This document shows positions 9,692 to 17,652 of a DNA stretch of 64,000 nucleotides, piece after piece (the stretch's first letter is position 1; every line of letters begins with the position of its first letter). Source of the DNA: Duganella sp. 1224 (GTDB lineage: Bacteria; Pseudomonadota; Gammaproteobacteria; Burkholderiales; Burkholderiaceae_D); contig NZ_JACBYS010000002.1 in assembly GCF_013408245.1 (NCBI RefSeq), positions 868,001 to 932,000 on the forward strand. The letters are read 5' to 3'. A program made the position numbers and the translations under genes. Below the pieces are notes generated by a model. That model was not told the DNA's origin, did not search any database, and saw only the letters and a program-made list of their open reading frames with translations.

Positions 9692-10876
9692 ATGAGTGGC
9701 CCCAAAGTTGTACGCATCGTCACACGCGAAGAAATAATAGCAATATGCGAGAACCTCCTACGCCAACTGGACCAAACTATCGCGACGTGGACGAGTGAGG
9801 GACATCGGATCAAGGAACTATCCGATGCGGAGATCGCGTCGACGTTGCTACGGAAGCAGGAGCTGGGCGACTTGCTCGCGCAAGAAGCCTTCGCTGAATT
9901 GCAAAAGAATGTTCCTGACGAAATAGAATATTTGCATACTGATCTTGAACGACGCCGACAACGCAGCGTTGAAAAGCTGGTACATGCTCGGCAACGCCGG
10001 CGCCAAGGCGAACGCAGTGCCACCACGCTCATAAGGGCATTGGAAGTGCGTGGTATCGTCGTGCCAGCAGCATTGCGGAATCTGGCCGCAGGTGAGGAAG
10101 TGGCCGACATTGATGCCGTTCTTGCAGATGGACTTGCTATGCTCAATCCAATGGCGAGTGGATTGACCGACGTGCAACGGGAGCAGGCGAGAAAGCTCAT
10201 GACCGAGGTACCGGAAATCGGTGCGTGGGAATCAGTTGCCATCGCAAACCCAAGGATTGAACGCATTGATCAGCAGATCGCGGAACTCCATACGTTGCTC
10301 GGAGTGGAACAGGCAGCAGCGTTTAACGAACGCCTCCGCACGATCGAGACAAAGACTGTTGATGCGCATCAGCACCTCCTGTTGGACAGCTTAATCGTCG
10401 ACCTCGCGGCAGCGCTGAAGGAAATGCGCTCCCAGCGTACGATCCCGACAGAGGCGACGCCGCCTGCTGTTGATGAGCGTTTTGCGGAAGCTCGCCGCAA
10501 GGCAATCCTGAACGGCTTGGCCCACTTGGGATACGAGGTTCATGAGGGAATGGAAACAGCATGGGCAAGCAATGGCCATATCGTGGCGAAGAAACCATCA
10601 TTGCCAGATTATGGCGTTGAGATTGGTGGCCAAGCCCAAACTGGGCGGATACAAGTACGCACTGTTGCGCTCACGGAAAACCGCGATACTCGCCGCGATA
10701 AGGACGTTGAGACGTTGTGGTGCGGCGAGTTTTCACGCCTTCAAGATTTACTCGCCCAGGAAGGCGACGCACTGATTGTCGAACGTGCATTGGGCGTTGG
10801 GACAGTTCCGCTGAAGCTATCGCCCAGTACGCGGACCGTCGAGAATCTCGAATCCAAGAGTCGTACCTTTCCTTAA
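9692..10876 (+). CDS. coiled-coil protein of unknown function, last cassette gene
   Basis: This 394-residue protein begins MSGPKVVRIVTREE. Most of residues 10-270 is rich in charged heptad-like helices, predicting long coiled coils. A compact C-terminal part (about 280-380) has mixed strand/helix character. No catalytic motif or membrane segment is visible. It starts 5 bases after the helicase stop codon, so it belongs to the same transcript and is probably a structural or sensor partner of the helicase or AAA+ protein. I do not recognise a named family. Confidence 0.75.
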   Translation: MSGPKVVRIVTREEIIAICENLLRQLDQTIATWTSEGHRIKELSDAEIASTLLRKQELGDLLAQEAFAELQKNVPDEIEYLHTDLERRRQRSVEKLVHARQRRRQGERSATTLIRALEVRGIVVPAALRNLAAGEEVADIDAVLADGLAMLNPMASGLTDVQREQARKLMTEVPEIGAWESVAIANPRIERIDQQIAELHTLLGVEQAAAFNERLRTIETKTVDAHQHLLLDSLIVDLAAALKEMRSQRTIPTEATPPAVDERFAEARRKAILNGLAHLGYEVHEGMETAWASNGHIVAKKPSLPDYGVEIGGQAQTGRIQVRTVALTENRDTRRDKDVETLWCGEFSRLQDLLAQEGDALIVERALGVGTVPLKLSPSTRTVENLESKSRTFP

Positions 10877-11042
10877 AGAGTCTGCCTCATGCGGATCTCT
10901 CAGCAGAACCAGCGCTACTGGCAAGATGTAAGGTGAACATATTACTGCCCGACAAAGGCGACGGACGCCCATGACGAGCTAACAGATACTTTGTCCCGCT
11001 GCTTCGCGGCGAATTTTTCTTGAGAAATTTTGGAGAGCAATT

Positions 11043-11717
11043 TTGAGCATAGATGCCCTTGAGCTTTCAGAGACGCTCGCTTTTGGTGGCCGGCTCACTG
11101 CACGCGAGTCTGGCTTTGACTTAACTTACTACTTCCCTGGTCCAGATCGGCGATACAACGGCACCATACTGAAAATTGACTCTTCGATGCTTGAGCAGTA
11201 CATCACCGCTTGGCAAGATAACTGGAGTATGCACCAGACATTAAGTGGCTCTGTGCAATCTATCTCTTTCTCTACATCAGGAAAACTGGGGATGACCATT
11301 GATTCCAGAGGAGTCCAACTTTATAAGCTAAGGGTAAGCAGTGATTCAGAGCTTTCCGCCATGCTGGACACTTTGCGGTATGCCCAAATGCGCGGGGCTG
11401 CATTAAGGCTGGACATCCTGAGTCGTTTGGGTCGGACCGAAATGTCGACAGATGAAAAGCTAAACCGCTTTGCTCGATTTAAGAATGGGGAGGACTTGCG
11501 AATATGCGCCAACCCAGACGTCGATAGGGAATTAACCACTGCGCTGCTGCTAGTGCGCTCAAAAATAAAAATCGGAATTAATAGTTGCCGCCACCACGTT
11601 AGCAATTGGTTCGGTAAGCAGGCAAGTCAAGATTTCATGGAGGATATTCGCCGCCACGGGCTGGATGTCTTCTGCGAACAGGCTACTTTTATTATCTCTT
11701 GGCAGGGTCGGTCGTAA
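11043..11717 (+). CDS. hypothetical protein, possibly DUF6228-like at its N-terminus
   Basis: The 224-residue reading frame starts at a TTG preceded by a good Shine-Dalgarno sequence (GGAGAG, about 6 bases upstream). The first 120 residues alternate beta-strand-like segments with a Trp-containing stretch (ITAWQDNW). Their order loosely resembles DUF6228 proteins, but this is a weak memory-based match. The C-terminal half is helical. It lies 166 bases downstream of the cassette on the same strand, so it may share the transcript or stand alone. No signal peptide or catalytic motif is seen. Confidence 0.6.
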   Translation: MSIDALELSETLAFGGRLTARESGFDLTYYFPGPDRRYNGTILKIDSSMLEQYITAWQDNWSMHQTLSGSVQSISFSTSGKLGMTIDSRGVQLYKLRVSSDSELSAMLDTLRYAQMRGAALRLDILSRLGRTEMSTDEKLNRFARFKNGEDLRICANPDVDRELTTALLLVRSKIKIGINSCRHHVSNWFGKQASQDFMEDIRRHGLDVFCEQATFIISWQGRS

Positions 11718-11923
11718 GATGTATTCAAAGGCTTGCCATCAGTTTCTGCGAGAACGTACACATGCCGATCACCTCTTTCACGCTCTTGCCGTTCGCTTTT
11801 TGGAGAATTCCTATGGAACCGCTCGCTCCTGCTTTGGCGTCTAAATCTTCCAAGTGCGTGGATTGATCTATTTTTCGTTCATGATGATCTATCTGATCGC
11901 GCTTTGGCCTTTCGTCCGCAACC

Positions 11924-12790
11924 TCAAAATGTTCTATCCCCATGCTTCCCCTTCTCAGCACGCTCTTGAGCATCAAGAGCAGCAGCATCTAATAGCTCTG
12001 CAATCGCGCTTACATGCCACACTTTACCGATATCTGAGTGAGGGTGAATACGACCAGAATAGATTCCAAGAAACTCCCAATGAGGACCGGGAGACACAAC
12101 TGACACCACACCTCCCTCAGCGTTGAGTTTCCTGTAATTGCCCACACGCCAAGCAATGACTGCTGATCCAGACTGCCCTTGCCTAGTGCGGCAATCGATC
12201 ATAAAGGTTGGGTTTTCTGCCGTCACAAGGCTCAGTTCGTGTGCAAGAAAACCGGTGGCCCAGATTGGAAATTTGGCCACCGACGTTCGCCCGAATGGAT
12301 AACCAATCACACTCACAGGTTCCGCCGGACCAACCACGATACCGTGCCGATCCAGCGTCGTGTCAATGTAATAAGGAAGTTTGTGTACATCATTTCCCCA
12401 AGTAAAGTTGAGCGCGACAATATCAGCGCGTTCTTTGAGGCGCGGATGCTCGATCCAGTAAGGGGAACCGTTCTCTCGATAGAGGGGCAGACTAACTTTG
12501 TTCCAGTCCTTTGGTCGATCCTCAAACGGAGCAAGAAAATAAATATCGATGTGATCCGGTATCGCTGCGGTACTACTAAGGCACTGCCCGCTTTCCTGAT
12601 GCCGCCCTGTGAGGTTGTGCCGATTCGTAATTAATGCACAGTGCGACTCGCGAGTACGTGAAACTAAAAAAGCCGTACCTGAGCTAAGGATCGTATCGCC
12701 GAACCGCATTTCGATATAAAGCGCTTTGGCAGACGGAATAGCAACGTCATATCCATCATCTCCGACCACAGTTTCTGAATTTTTGATCAT
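11924..12790 (-). CDS. trypsin-like serine protease
   Basis: A stand-alone protease domain of 288 residues. The catalytic triad is readable in order: His in ITNRHNL (about residue 57), Asp in ADIVALNF (about 122), and Ser in GQSGSAV (about 207). There is no signal peptide and no PDZ or membrane segment, so it should act in the cytoplasm. That is unusual for this fold in housekeeping proteins but common for trypsin-like domains in bacterial conflict systems. It is transcribed convergently with the gene at 11043. A self-defence or toxin role is inferred only from the island setting. Confidence 0.8.
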   Translation of the reverse strand: MIKNSETVVGDDGYDVAIPSAKALYIEMRFGDTILSSGTAFLVSRTRESHCALITNRHNLTGRHQESGQCLSSTAAIPDHIDIYFLAPFEDRPKDWNKVSLPLYRENGSPYWIEHPRLKERADIVALNFTWGNDVHKLPYYIDTTLDRHGIVVGPAEPVSVIGYPFGRTSVAKFPIWATGFLAHELSLVTAENPTFMIDCRTRQGQSGSAVIAWRVGNYRKLNAEGGVVSVVSPGPHWEFLGIYSGRIHPHSDIGKVWHVSAIAELLDAAALDAQERAEKGKHGDRTF

Positions 12791-12945
12791 GCTCGCGAAG
12801 TAAAATTGCGCCTCACATCAAACATTTTTGGGTCTTCCAATACAGCAGTCAGTTTTTTTTCTTTGTTACCTTAACAAGATTGCTCACTTAGGTCACTCCA
12901 CGCGACAACATTGGAAACTCACTAACACAACTATTGCCATAGAAA

Positions 12946-13305
12946 TTATTCAAAGCCAATCTCGGTAGCTTTGACATTCACGGAGTGTCGGTTCCATTCC
13001 TCGCCCCGCATTTTCGTGCGCACCTTGACCTCCATTTTTGCTGGAGCTCGTACAGCGCCGTCGTCATGAACGTAAATTATTCCCTCAGCCATCAAGTCCG
13101 TAGCCTTTGCCATGCCGCGCTTGATACCTCGGATGTACCATTCAATGGCCTGCTCTTTGATTGCATCCGGAATCGCCTCAAGCGCTGCCTCAAAATCCAA
13201 GCTTGGGTATCTGGAGTGAGATGGTTCAATTTCCAGAACTTCGGCGATACCATTGACCGCTTTTCGATAGGTAGCAGATGCTGCTCCGACTGGTGTTTTA
13301 CTCAT
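12946..13305 (-). CDS. hypothetical protein, 119 aa
   Basis: The small protein starts at an ATG with a good Shine-Dalgarno sequence (GAGAGGAC, about 6 bases upstream). The sequence is soluble, mixed alpha/beta, with a basic central helix (GIKRGMAKAT) and a C-terminal part rich in Lys, Val and Glu. No family is recognised. It sits upstream of the protease gene on the same strand, with 155 bases between them, so co-transcription is possible but not evident. Confidence 0.55.
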   Translation of the reverse strand: MSKTPVGAASATYRKAVNGIAEVLEIEPSHSRYPSLDFEAALEAIPDAIKEQAIEWYIRGIKRGMAKATDLMAEGIIYVHDDGAVRAPAKMEVKVRTKMRGEEWNRHSVNVKATEIGFE

Positions 13306-13441
13306 GTTGTCCTCTCTGGGCCAAGTACATCACCTAACTCTCTCGATGTCGAAGCCGACTCATGGGTCGGCTTGCGCAATATTGTGGATTTTCCTGACAT
13401 GAAGCAGGGTAATAGAACCAATGAATAGGGCCTCTTAGACC

Positions 13442-13825
13442 TCAAAACCGAGTCAGTGAAACGAACGGGTTACGTAAGAACGTCAAATACAATGCGGCGC
13501 CAAAAATCAGGGCCAGGAGTAATTCACTTTGGTAAGTTGCAATGGAATATGCCACTAATGCAATTCCCAATAGCAAGGCACTCAACAGCATCATGGCCCC
13601 AAACCCGCGGTCAACAACTCCGGAATCTCGACTTCGCATCAGATTTGCTCCGACCTCACCGAATAGTAAAATGCCGCCAGCGACACATGCGCCGACAGAG
13701 AGAAATTCCAGCAGATCGTGCGGGGGGCGCCCCTCTGGTAGATGCCACTTCAAATAGGCGAACATCACGATACCAATCCAGAAAACCAGCGAAGCAACGG
13801 TGCTATTTGAAGAGCAGTCTCTCAT
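13442..13825 (-). CDS. small integral membrane protein, 127 aa
   Basis: About three hydrophobic helices are visible (around residues 9-25, 42-57 and 78-117, the last long enough for two passes), joined by short polar loops. The ATG follows a clear AGGAG 7 bases upstream. No motif identifies a function. It is one of a row of small minus-strand island genes. The sequence is AT-rich compared with the chromosome to the right. Confidence 0.6.
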   Translation of the reverse strand: MRDCSSNSTVASLVFWIGIVMFAYLKWHLPEGRPPHDLLEFLSVGACVAGGILLFGEVGANLMRSRDSGVVDRGFGAMMLLSALLLGIALVAYSIATYQSELLLALIFGAALYLTFLRNPFVSLTRF

Positions 13826-13925
13826 TAAATTTCTCCTATTAAGCGCATTGGTCCTTACAGCAAAACTGCAGCGCTTGTATCTCGCAAATTTCTTGCTGAT
13901 ACCGCAGTCTCATCAATCAAGGAAA

Positions 13926-14171
13926 CTATCGCAGCATGCAGAGCATCCAACTGTTCACTACAATAACGACCATCCCAATCGCTGCAGGAATCCACAACAG
14001 CACAGCCAAAGTCACACTTATCCATACTGGAAAAAAAAGGTGCACGGCTATGGTCGCTAGCAAAGGCACACTTATCGCAATTATTCCGTGTGTCCTTTCA
14101 ATAAAACTAAACAGTACGCTCAAGACACCAATACAGTAGCCTGAAAGGCATCTCTCAATTTTTTCCAACAT
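13926..14171 (-). CDS. small membrane protein, 81 aa
   Basis: Two or three hydrophobic segments fill most of the 81 residues (about 13-24, 29-47 and 50-75). The N-terminus is short and charged (MLEKIER). The ribosome-binding site is weak, so the start is less certain than for neighbours. No family is recognised. It is 100 bases upstream of the other membrane-protein gene on the same strand, and the two could work together. Confidence 0.45.
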   Translation of the reverse strand: MLEKIERCLSGYCIGVLSVLFSFIERTHGIIAISVPLLATIAVHLFFPVWISVTLAVLLWIPAAIGMVVIVVNSWMLCMLR

Positions 14172-14290
14172 GACTTCAACTCTATCAATTCAAAACCGAC
14201 TTCATTATGTTCAGCTAACGTGAAGAATCGGTAAGAAGCTGCATCAACGAACAGGCCACCGCGCCGAGCGAAACCCAAGCAAGCGGCATC

Positions 14291-14527
14291 TCACAAGAGC
14301 GTTTTCAAGTCTGAAGACTTAACATCCCACCAGTCTTGAGAAATAGGGGTAACAGCGCCCAACTTAGCGACACGTTTAGCGATATCGTCCGTGATGCTAA
14401 GCTCATTGGACAACCATACACGGTAGCTATCCGCCTCGTCCGTCCGCATGACGGCCACGATTGAATTTTCGTTTACCGCGATTTCTGAATTCAGTAAAGA
14501 CAGGGTCATTTTGTAGAATTTTGCCAT
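14291..14527 (-). CDS. hypothetical protein, 78 aa
   Basis: A short soluble protein beginning MAKFYKMTLSLLNSE, with a good AAGGA ribosome-binding site. Two or three beta strands followed by a helix are suggested. It has no recognisable motif. It lies between the integrase and the small membrane-protein genes on the same strand, a usual place for small island accessory genes, but nothing in the sequence shows it to be an excisionase. Confidence 0.5.
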   Translation of the reverse strand: MAKFYKMTLSLLNSEIAVNENSIVAVMRTDEADSYRVWLSNELSITDDIAKRVAKLGAVTPISQDWWDVKSSDLKTLL

Positions 14528-14666
14528 TGGCGTCCTTTAGCTATCTGTAACTAGGTATGCAGAGTGGACCGCACACCCGGTAATTTCCAAGAATAATATA
14601 CCTCAAATAAATATAAATTGCCTCAGTAAAATTATTGCTATCATAAAAGAAGTATCTGGGACATGG

Positions 14667-15764
14667 CTAACCCAGTTTCTTCGCCAGATCAGTTGCGCGT
14701 AGGTGCGTGTACCGCTTCAACATCGCGAGAGTCTTATGCCCAGTGATCGAGGCTACTTCCATGAGGTTCAATCCCTTTTCGAATAACCGGCTGGTTGCCT
14801 CATGCCGAAGGTCATGGAAGCGTAAATCTGCAAGGTAGCCAGGCTGAGCTTGATGCCCGTGAGCGGCGCACTCGCTGAGGTAACGCTTTTGCGCTCGCTG
14901 CTTGGCAGCATTAAACGCTCGTCGCAACTCCACTTCTGTCACTTGAAACAATGCTCCCTTGATTGGTATAGGCACCTGCGCAAGGATAGCAACCGCCCGA
15001 GTAGATAGAGGAATGATCCGGTCATCGCCATTCTTTGTGTATCGCAGCGTTGCGATAGCATTCGAAAAGTCGATGTCTTTGTGCTGCAGTTTCAGAATTT
15101 CTCCCTGCCGGCATGCCGTTTCAACTGCAAGCTCGAACACTGGCGCCACATACCGATTCCGCGCTTTCTTCAATTCGGCCAATAAGCGCTCGAACTCGCC
15201 TGCCTCTAGACGTCGATCTCGCCCCTTACCGTTAGTGGGAACCTCAACGCTACGGATTGGGTTATCCAAGCTCATTCCCCAACGCTTCGTCGCCACTTGG
15301 AAAAGGCTTGAAATCAGCATTAAGTACTTTCGAAGACTACTATCGGACCACCTTTCAGATTTCGCTGTTTCCATAAACTGGAGCACCGCTTCACGTCGAA
15401 CCAAATTAATCGGCAAACGAGCAATCGGGTATCTCTTAAGCTTGCCAATCTTGGAGATCTCGGCGCGAGCTCCGCGCTTGGTCGGAGTTATCTCCGCCAA
15501 ATACCTGTCCAGCAATGCTTCTAAAGTGAGCTTGGCTGCGGTTTCTTTCCGTTGCTTAGCTTCTAGCACTAGCTTGTATGCCGGGTCAGTAGCGGCATCA
15601 GCGCGCAACCTATCACGGTAGGCCCGTGCTTCTTGAACTGTATCGAAGGTCTCATCGATACGAGTTCCGTTGACCATCATGCGAACACGGTAGGAGAAAC
15701 CATCGCAGCGAATAGTGATATTGCGCTCTACAACGCGCTCGTTCTGAATTTTTTTGGTTGCCAT
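14667..15764 (-). CDS. tyrosine recombinase, island integrase
   Basis: This 365-residue phage-type integrase has an N-terminal arm-binding and core-binding region (about 1-175) and a catalytic domain with the expected residues: Arg in TACRQGEI, HxxR in FHDLRHEA, the GHKT histidine and the nucleophilic Tyr in LKRYTH near residue 350. Length and order are complete, so it is probably functional. It is transcribed away from the tRNA-Leu fragment about 110 bases to its right. That is the usual placement for an integrase that inserts into the 3' end of a tRNA gene. Confidence 0.93.
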   Translation of the reverse strand: MATKKIQNERVVERNITIRCDGFSYRVRMMVNGTRIDETFDTVQEARAYRDRLRADAATDPAYKLVLEAKQRKETAAKLTLEALLDRYLAEITPTKRGARAEISKIGKLKRYPIARLPINLVRREAVLQFMETAKSERWSDSSLRKYLMLISSLFQVATKRWGMSLDNPIRSVEVPTNGKGRDRRLEAGEFERLLAELKKARNRYVAPVFELAVETACRQGEILKLQHKDIDFSNAIATLRYTKNGDDRIIPLSTRAVAILAQVPIPIKGALFQVTEVELRRAFNAAKQRAQKRYLSECAAHGHQAQPGYLADLRFHDLRHEATSRLFEKGLNLMEVASITGHKTLAMLKRYTHLRATDLAKKLG

Positions 15765-15777
15765 TGACGAAGACCTT

Positions 15778-15794
15778 TTTGACCAAATTTGACC
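15778..15794. promoter_or_regulatory. tandem TTTGACC boxes before the integrase
   Basis: TTTGACC occurs at 15778-15784 and again at 15788-15794, one helical turn apart, between the integrase start and the tRNA fragment. Such phased direct repeats next to an att core may be recombinase arm sites or a regulator site. The call is tentative. Confidence 0.3.
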
Positions 15795-15872
15795 TGAAAG
15801 TACCTTACGGCACTCGCCTGTCCTCGTCTAATAGCCAGATATACTGCCTTCTACCAAATTGCCGATAGTGCC

Positions 15873-15924
15873 CTCAAAATCCGCCGCCGCAAGGCGTGCC
15901 GGTTCGATTCCGGCCCGGGCACCA
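15873..15924 (+). other. tRNA-Leu(CAA) 3' fragment, island attachment site
   Basis: The sequence contains an anticodon loop CTCAAAA, the 3' anticodon strand TCCGC, a long variable arm (CGCC-GCAA-GGCG), a T arm (GCCGG-TTCGATT-CCGGC) and a terminal CCA. The 5' half, including the D arm and the 5' anticodon strand, is absent. The 3' acceptor strand seems one base shorter than the usual seven plus discriminator. It marks where the island ends and the chromosome resumes. Confidence 0.8.
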
Positions 15925-15931
15925 GAACAGC

Positions 15932-15967
15932 AAAAGCCGCACGTCATTCAGACGGTGCGGCTTTTTT
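15932..15967 (+). terminator. terminator of the interrupted tRNA-Leu gene
   Basis: An 11-base perfect stem (aaaagccgcac / gtgcggctttt) is followed by a T run. It stands directly after the tRNA fragment and is probably the original tRNA terminator. The A-rich left arm gives a T run on the minus strand as well, so it may also end the gene at 15972-16385. Confidence 0.8.
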
Positions 15968-15971
15968 GTTT

Positions 15972-16385
15972 TTACTGACATTGAATCTTGATGGCGTGTT
16001 GCCCAGCCTTGGTCCCTTTCCGGTAGGTGAACTTGCATTCACGGGTTTCATCGGGCAGCCGACGCGACAGCGTGACCTGATTGCGGTCCCCGTATGTGCA
16101 CTGCAACCATTTCCCATCAGGAAACGCTCCGTCCAGCTGGTAAGTGTATGACCAGACATCGTGTCCACGTGTCTCCGTGAAATCCGCGAGATCTCCTTTC
16201 ATGACTGGCGGACCGTACATCGGTGCGGCGGCATGCAAGTACAACGGGGAAGCAACAAAAGAAGTCCATTCGCTCCCCATGCCGCTTACCTGGACCGATG
16301 AGGGAGAAATCTGCTCGGGACACTCAAAAGCTGGCATCGGTGCGCCGAGAAGCAACGGCGGGAACATCAGCAATAGCGACATCAT
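15972..16385 (-). CDS. secreted hypothetical protein, STY0301-like
   Basis: A 137-residue protein with an N-terminal hydrophobic signal (MMSLLLMFPPLLLG), then a small domain with conserved-looking Cys and Trp positions (FECPEQI, LQCTYG, RECKFTY, KIQCQ). The pattern recalls the poorly characterised STY0301 family of periplasmic proteins. It is probably exported and disulfide-bonded. The ATG at 16385 is preferred; a GTG at 16412 is in frame. It is the first chromosomal gene after the island and is divergent from the bufferin operon. Confidence 0.6.
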   Translation of the reverse strand: MMSLLLMFPPLLLGAPMPAFECPEQISPSSVQVSGMGSEWTSFVASPLYLHAAAPMYGPPVMKGDLADFTETRGHDVWSYTYQLDGAFPDGKWLQCTYGDRNQVTLSRRLPDETRECKFTYRKGTKAGQHAIKIQCQ

Positions 16386-16457
16386 CCGCACGTTGAGGGA
16401 GCTCAATAGCACTGATCCACTAGCGCCTTCAGTGACGCAAAATATTTTTCGTCGGCT

Positions 16458-16483
16458 GTAACCCGCACGTACAAGGCTCCGTA
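16458..16483 (+). promoter_or_regulatory. ECF sigma promoter of the bufferin operon
   Basis: GTAACC (16458-16463), 16 bases, then CGTA (16480-16483), ending 60 bases before bufA1. The same spacing and near-identical boxes occur before four other transcription units in the window. As I recall it, the pattern matches that reported for Caulobacter sigma-F (GTAACC-N16-CGAA), which also drives bufferin genes. Confidence 0.75.
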
Positions 16484-16543
16484 TTAACCAAAGGATCGGC
16501 TGTTCTGCCGGTCATTTAACCAATACCTCAAAGGAGCACTACC

Positions 16544-16825
16544 ATGAACGCACGTCACTTCGCCACCGCTACCTTCACGCTGGCCGCCCTCGCTGCGGGC
16601 GTTGCAATGGCCCAGGACAAGCCTGCGGCAGCCAAGCAAACCGCCGTTGAAAAATGCTACGGCGTGTCGATGGCCGGCCACAACGACTGCAAGGCTGGCG
16701 AAGGCACCACCTGCGCCGGTACCGCCAAGGCCGACTACCAGGGCAACGCGTGGAAGAACGTCCCGGCCGGCACCTGCACCTCGATCAAGACCCCGAAGGG
16801 CCACGGTTCGCTCACGCCTTTCTAA
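16544..16825 (+). CDS. bufA1: bufferin-type periplasmic metallophore BufA1 (DUF2282)
   Basis: This 93-residue precursor has a Sec signal peptide ending near AMAQ and a DUF2282 body with four cysteines (EKCYG, NDCKAG, TTCAG, GTCTS). In characterised bufferins, core-peptide cysteines are modified by the MNIO enzyme BufB with BufC, and the exported peptide binds copper. A clear AAAGGAG precedes the ATG. It is the first gene of bufA1-bufB-bufC-doxX, with bufB starting 8 bases after its stop. Expression is probably under the ECF promoter at 16458. Confidence 0.92.
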   Translation: MNARHFATATFTLAALAAGVAMAQDKPAAAKQTAVEKCYGVSMAGHNDCKAGEGTTCAGTAKADYQGNAWKNVPAGTCTSIKTPKGHGSLTPF

Positions 16826-16833
16826 GCACCGCC

Positions 16834-17652
16834 ATGCAGCCGGTACTGACGGCGGGCCTGGGCCTCAAGCCACAGCATTTCGACGACGCACTCGCGTGCG
16901 ATGCCGATGGGATCTGGTTTGAGGTCCATCCCGAGAATTATCTGGTCGCCGGCGGCCCCCGGCTGGCCTGGCTCGATGCGATCCGGGCACGCCATCCCTT
17001 GTCGATCCACGGCGTGTCGATGTCGCTTGCCGCCGCCGAACCGCCGGAACGGGAACGTTTGCAGGCGCTGGCGACACTGGTCGCCCGCCTGCAGCCGGCG
17101 CTGGTATCCGAGCATCTGGCCTGGTCCACCTGGCGCGGCCACTATTATCCTGACCTGCTGCCTGTGCCGCGCAACCTGACTACCTTGCACCAGGTCGCGG
17201 CCAATGTGGAACGCATGCAGGATGCGCTGGGACGCCGGATTGCGCTGGAAAATCCCAGCCACTACATCACGATGCCACACGACTTCAGCGAAACAGACTT
17301 CCTCGCGGAGCTGTGCCAGCGCACCGGTTGCGGCTTGCTGGTGGACGTCAACAACATCTATGTCAGCGCGCACAATGTCGAACAGGACGCGGCGCGCTGG
17401 ATCGATGCGATTCCCGCGCAGGCGATCATGGAGATTCACTTGGCCGGCCATCAGTTGGACGCGGCGGGCGCGCTGCTGGTGGATAGTCATGACACCGCCG
17501 TGGCGCCGCCAGTGTGGGATCTGTACCAGCGCCTGCTGGCACGCACCGGCCCGGTGCCCACGCTGATTGAGCGCGATGGCGACATTCCGGCCTTTTCCAC
17601 GCTGCTGATGGAGCGCCATCGCGCGCACGACATGCTGACGGAGCAATCATGA
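16834..17652 (+). CDS. bufB: MNIO-family bufferin-modifying enzyme BufB (DUF692)
   Basis: This 272-residue protein is a TIM-barrel multinuclear non-heme iron oxygenase. Metal-ligand segments are readable: WFEVHPENY, LSIHGV, SEHLAW, ALENPS, VDVNN, EIHLAGH, DSHD and LIERDGDIP. It should oxidise cysteines of the BufA1 core into modified, copper-binding residues. It starts at the ATG at 16834, just after bufA1; an earlier in-frame start would run through bufA1. The last codon overlaps the bufC start (ATGA), implying coupled translation. Confidence 0.93.
   Translation: MQPVLTAGLGLKPQHFDDALACDADGIWFEVHPENYLVAGGPRLAWLDAIRARHPLSIHGVSMSLAAAEPPERERLQALATLVARLQPALVSEHLAWSTWRGHYYPDLLPVPRNLTTLHQVAANVERMQDALGRRIALENPSHYITMPHDFSETDFLAELCQRTGCGLLVDVNNIYVSAHNVEQDAARWIDAIPAQAIMEIHLAGHQLDAAGALLVDSHDTAVAPPVWDLYQRLLARTGPVPTLIERDGDIPAFSTLLMERHRAHDMLTEQS

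Larger units (their letters stand above)
1..15924. mobile_element. right-hand part of a tRNA-Leu genomic island
   Basis: The island interpretation rests on three visible things. A tyrosine recombinase gene lies at 14667-15764. A 3' tRNA-Leu fragment follows immediately at 15873-15924 with no 5' half. The whole stretch is noticeably more AT-rich than the genes after it. A fragment at the right end implies that the reconstituted full tRNA gene stands at the unseen left end, so the island continues beyond base 1. The cargo is a four-gene ATPase/radical-SAM/helicase cassette, a protease and small unknown genes. There are no visible conjugation or phage structural genes, so its mode of transfer is unknown. 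Confidence 0.75.

Noticed and set aside
11725..11988. 87-residue minus-strand frame overlapping the protease end
   Set aside because: Overlaps the protease gene in another frame, lacks a ribosome-binding site and any motif.
13352..13373. Hairpin aagccgac/gtcggctt as a terminator
   Set aside because: No T run follows on either strand.
15844..15862. On the minus strand, a resemblance to a tRNA-Leu D-arm (AATTTGGTAGAAGGCAG)
   Set aside because: Too short and mismatched, in the wrong orientation to complete the tRNA fragment; probably chance.
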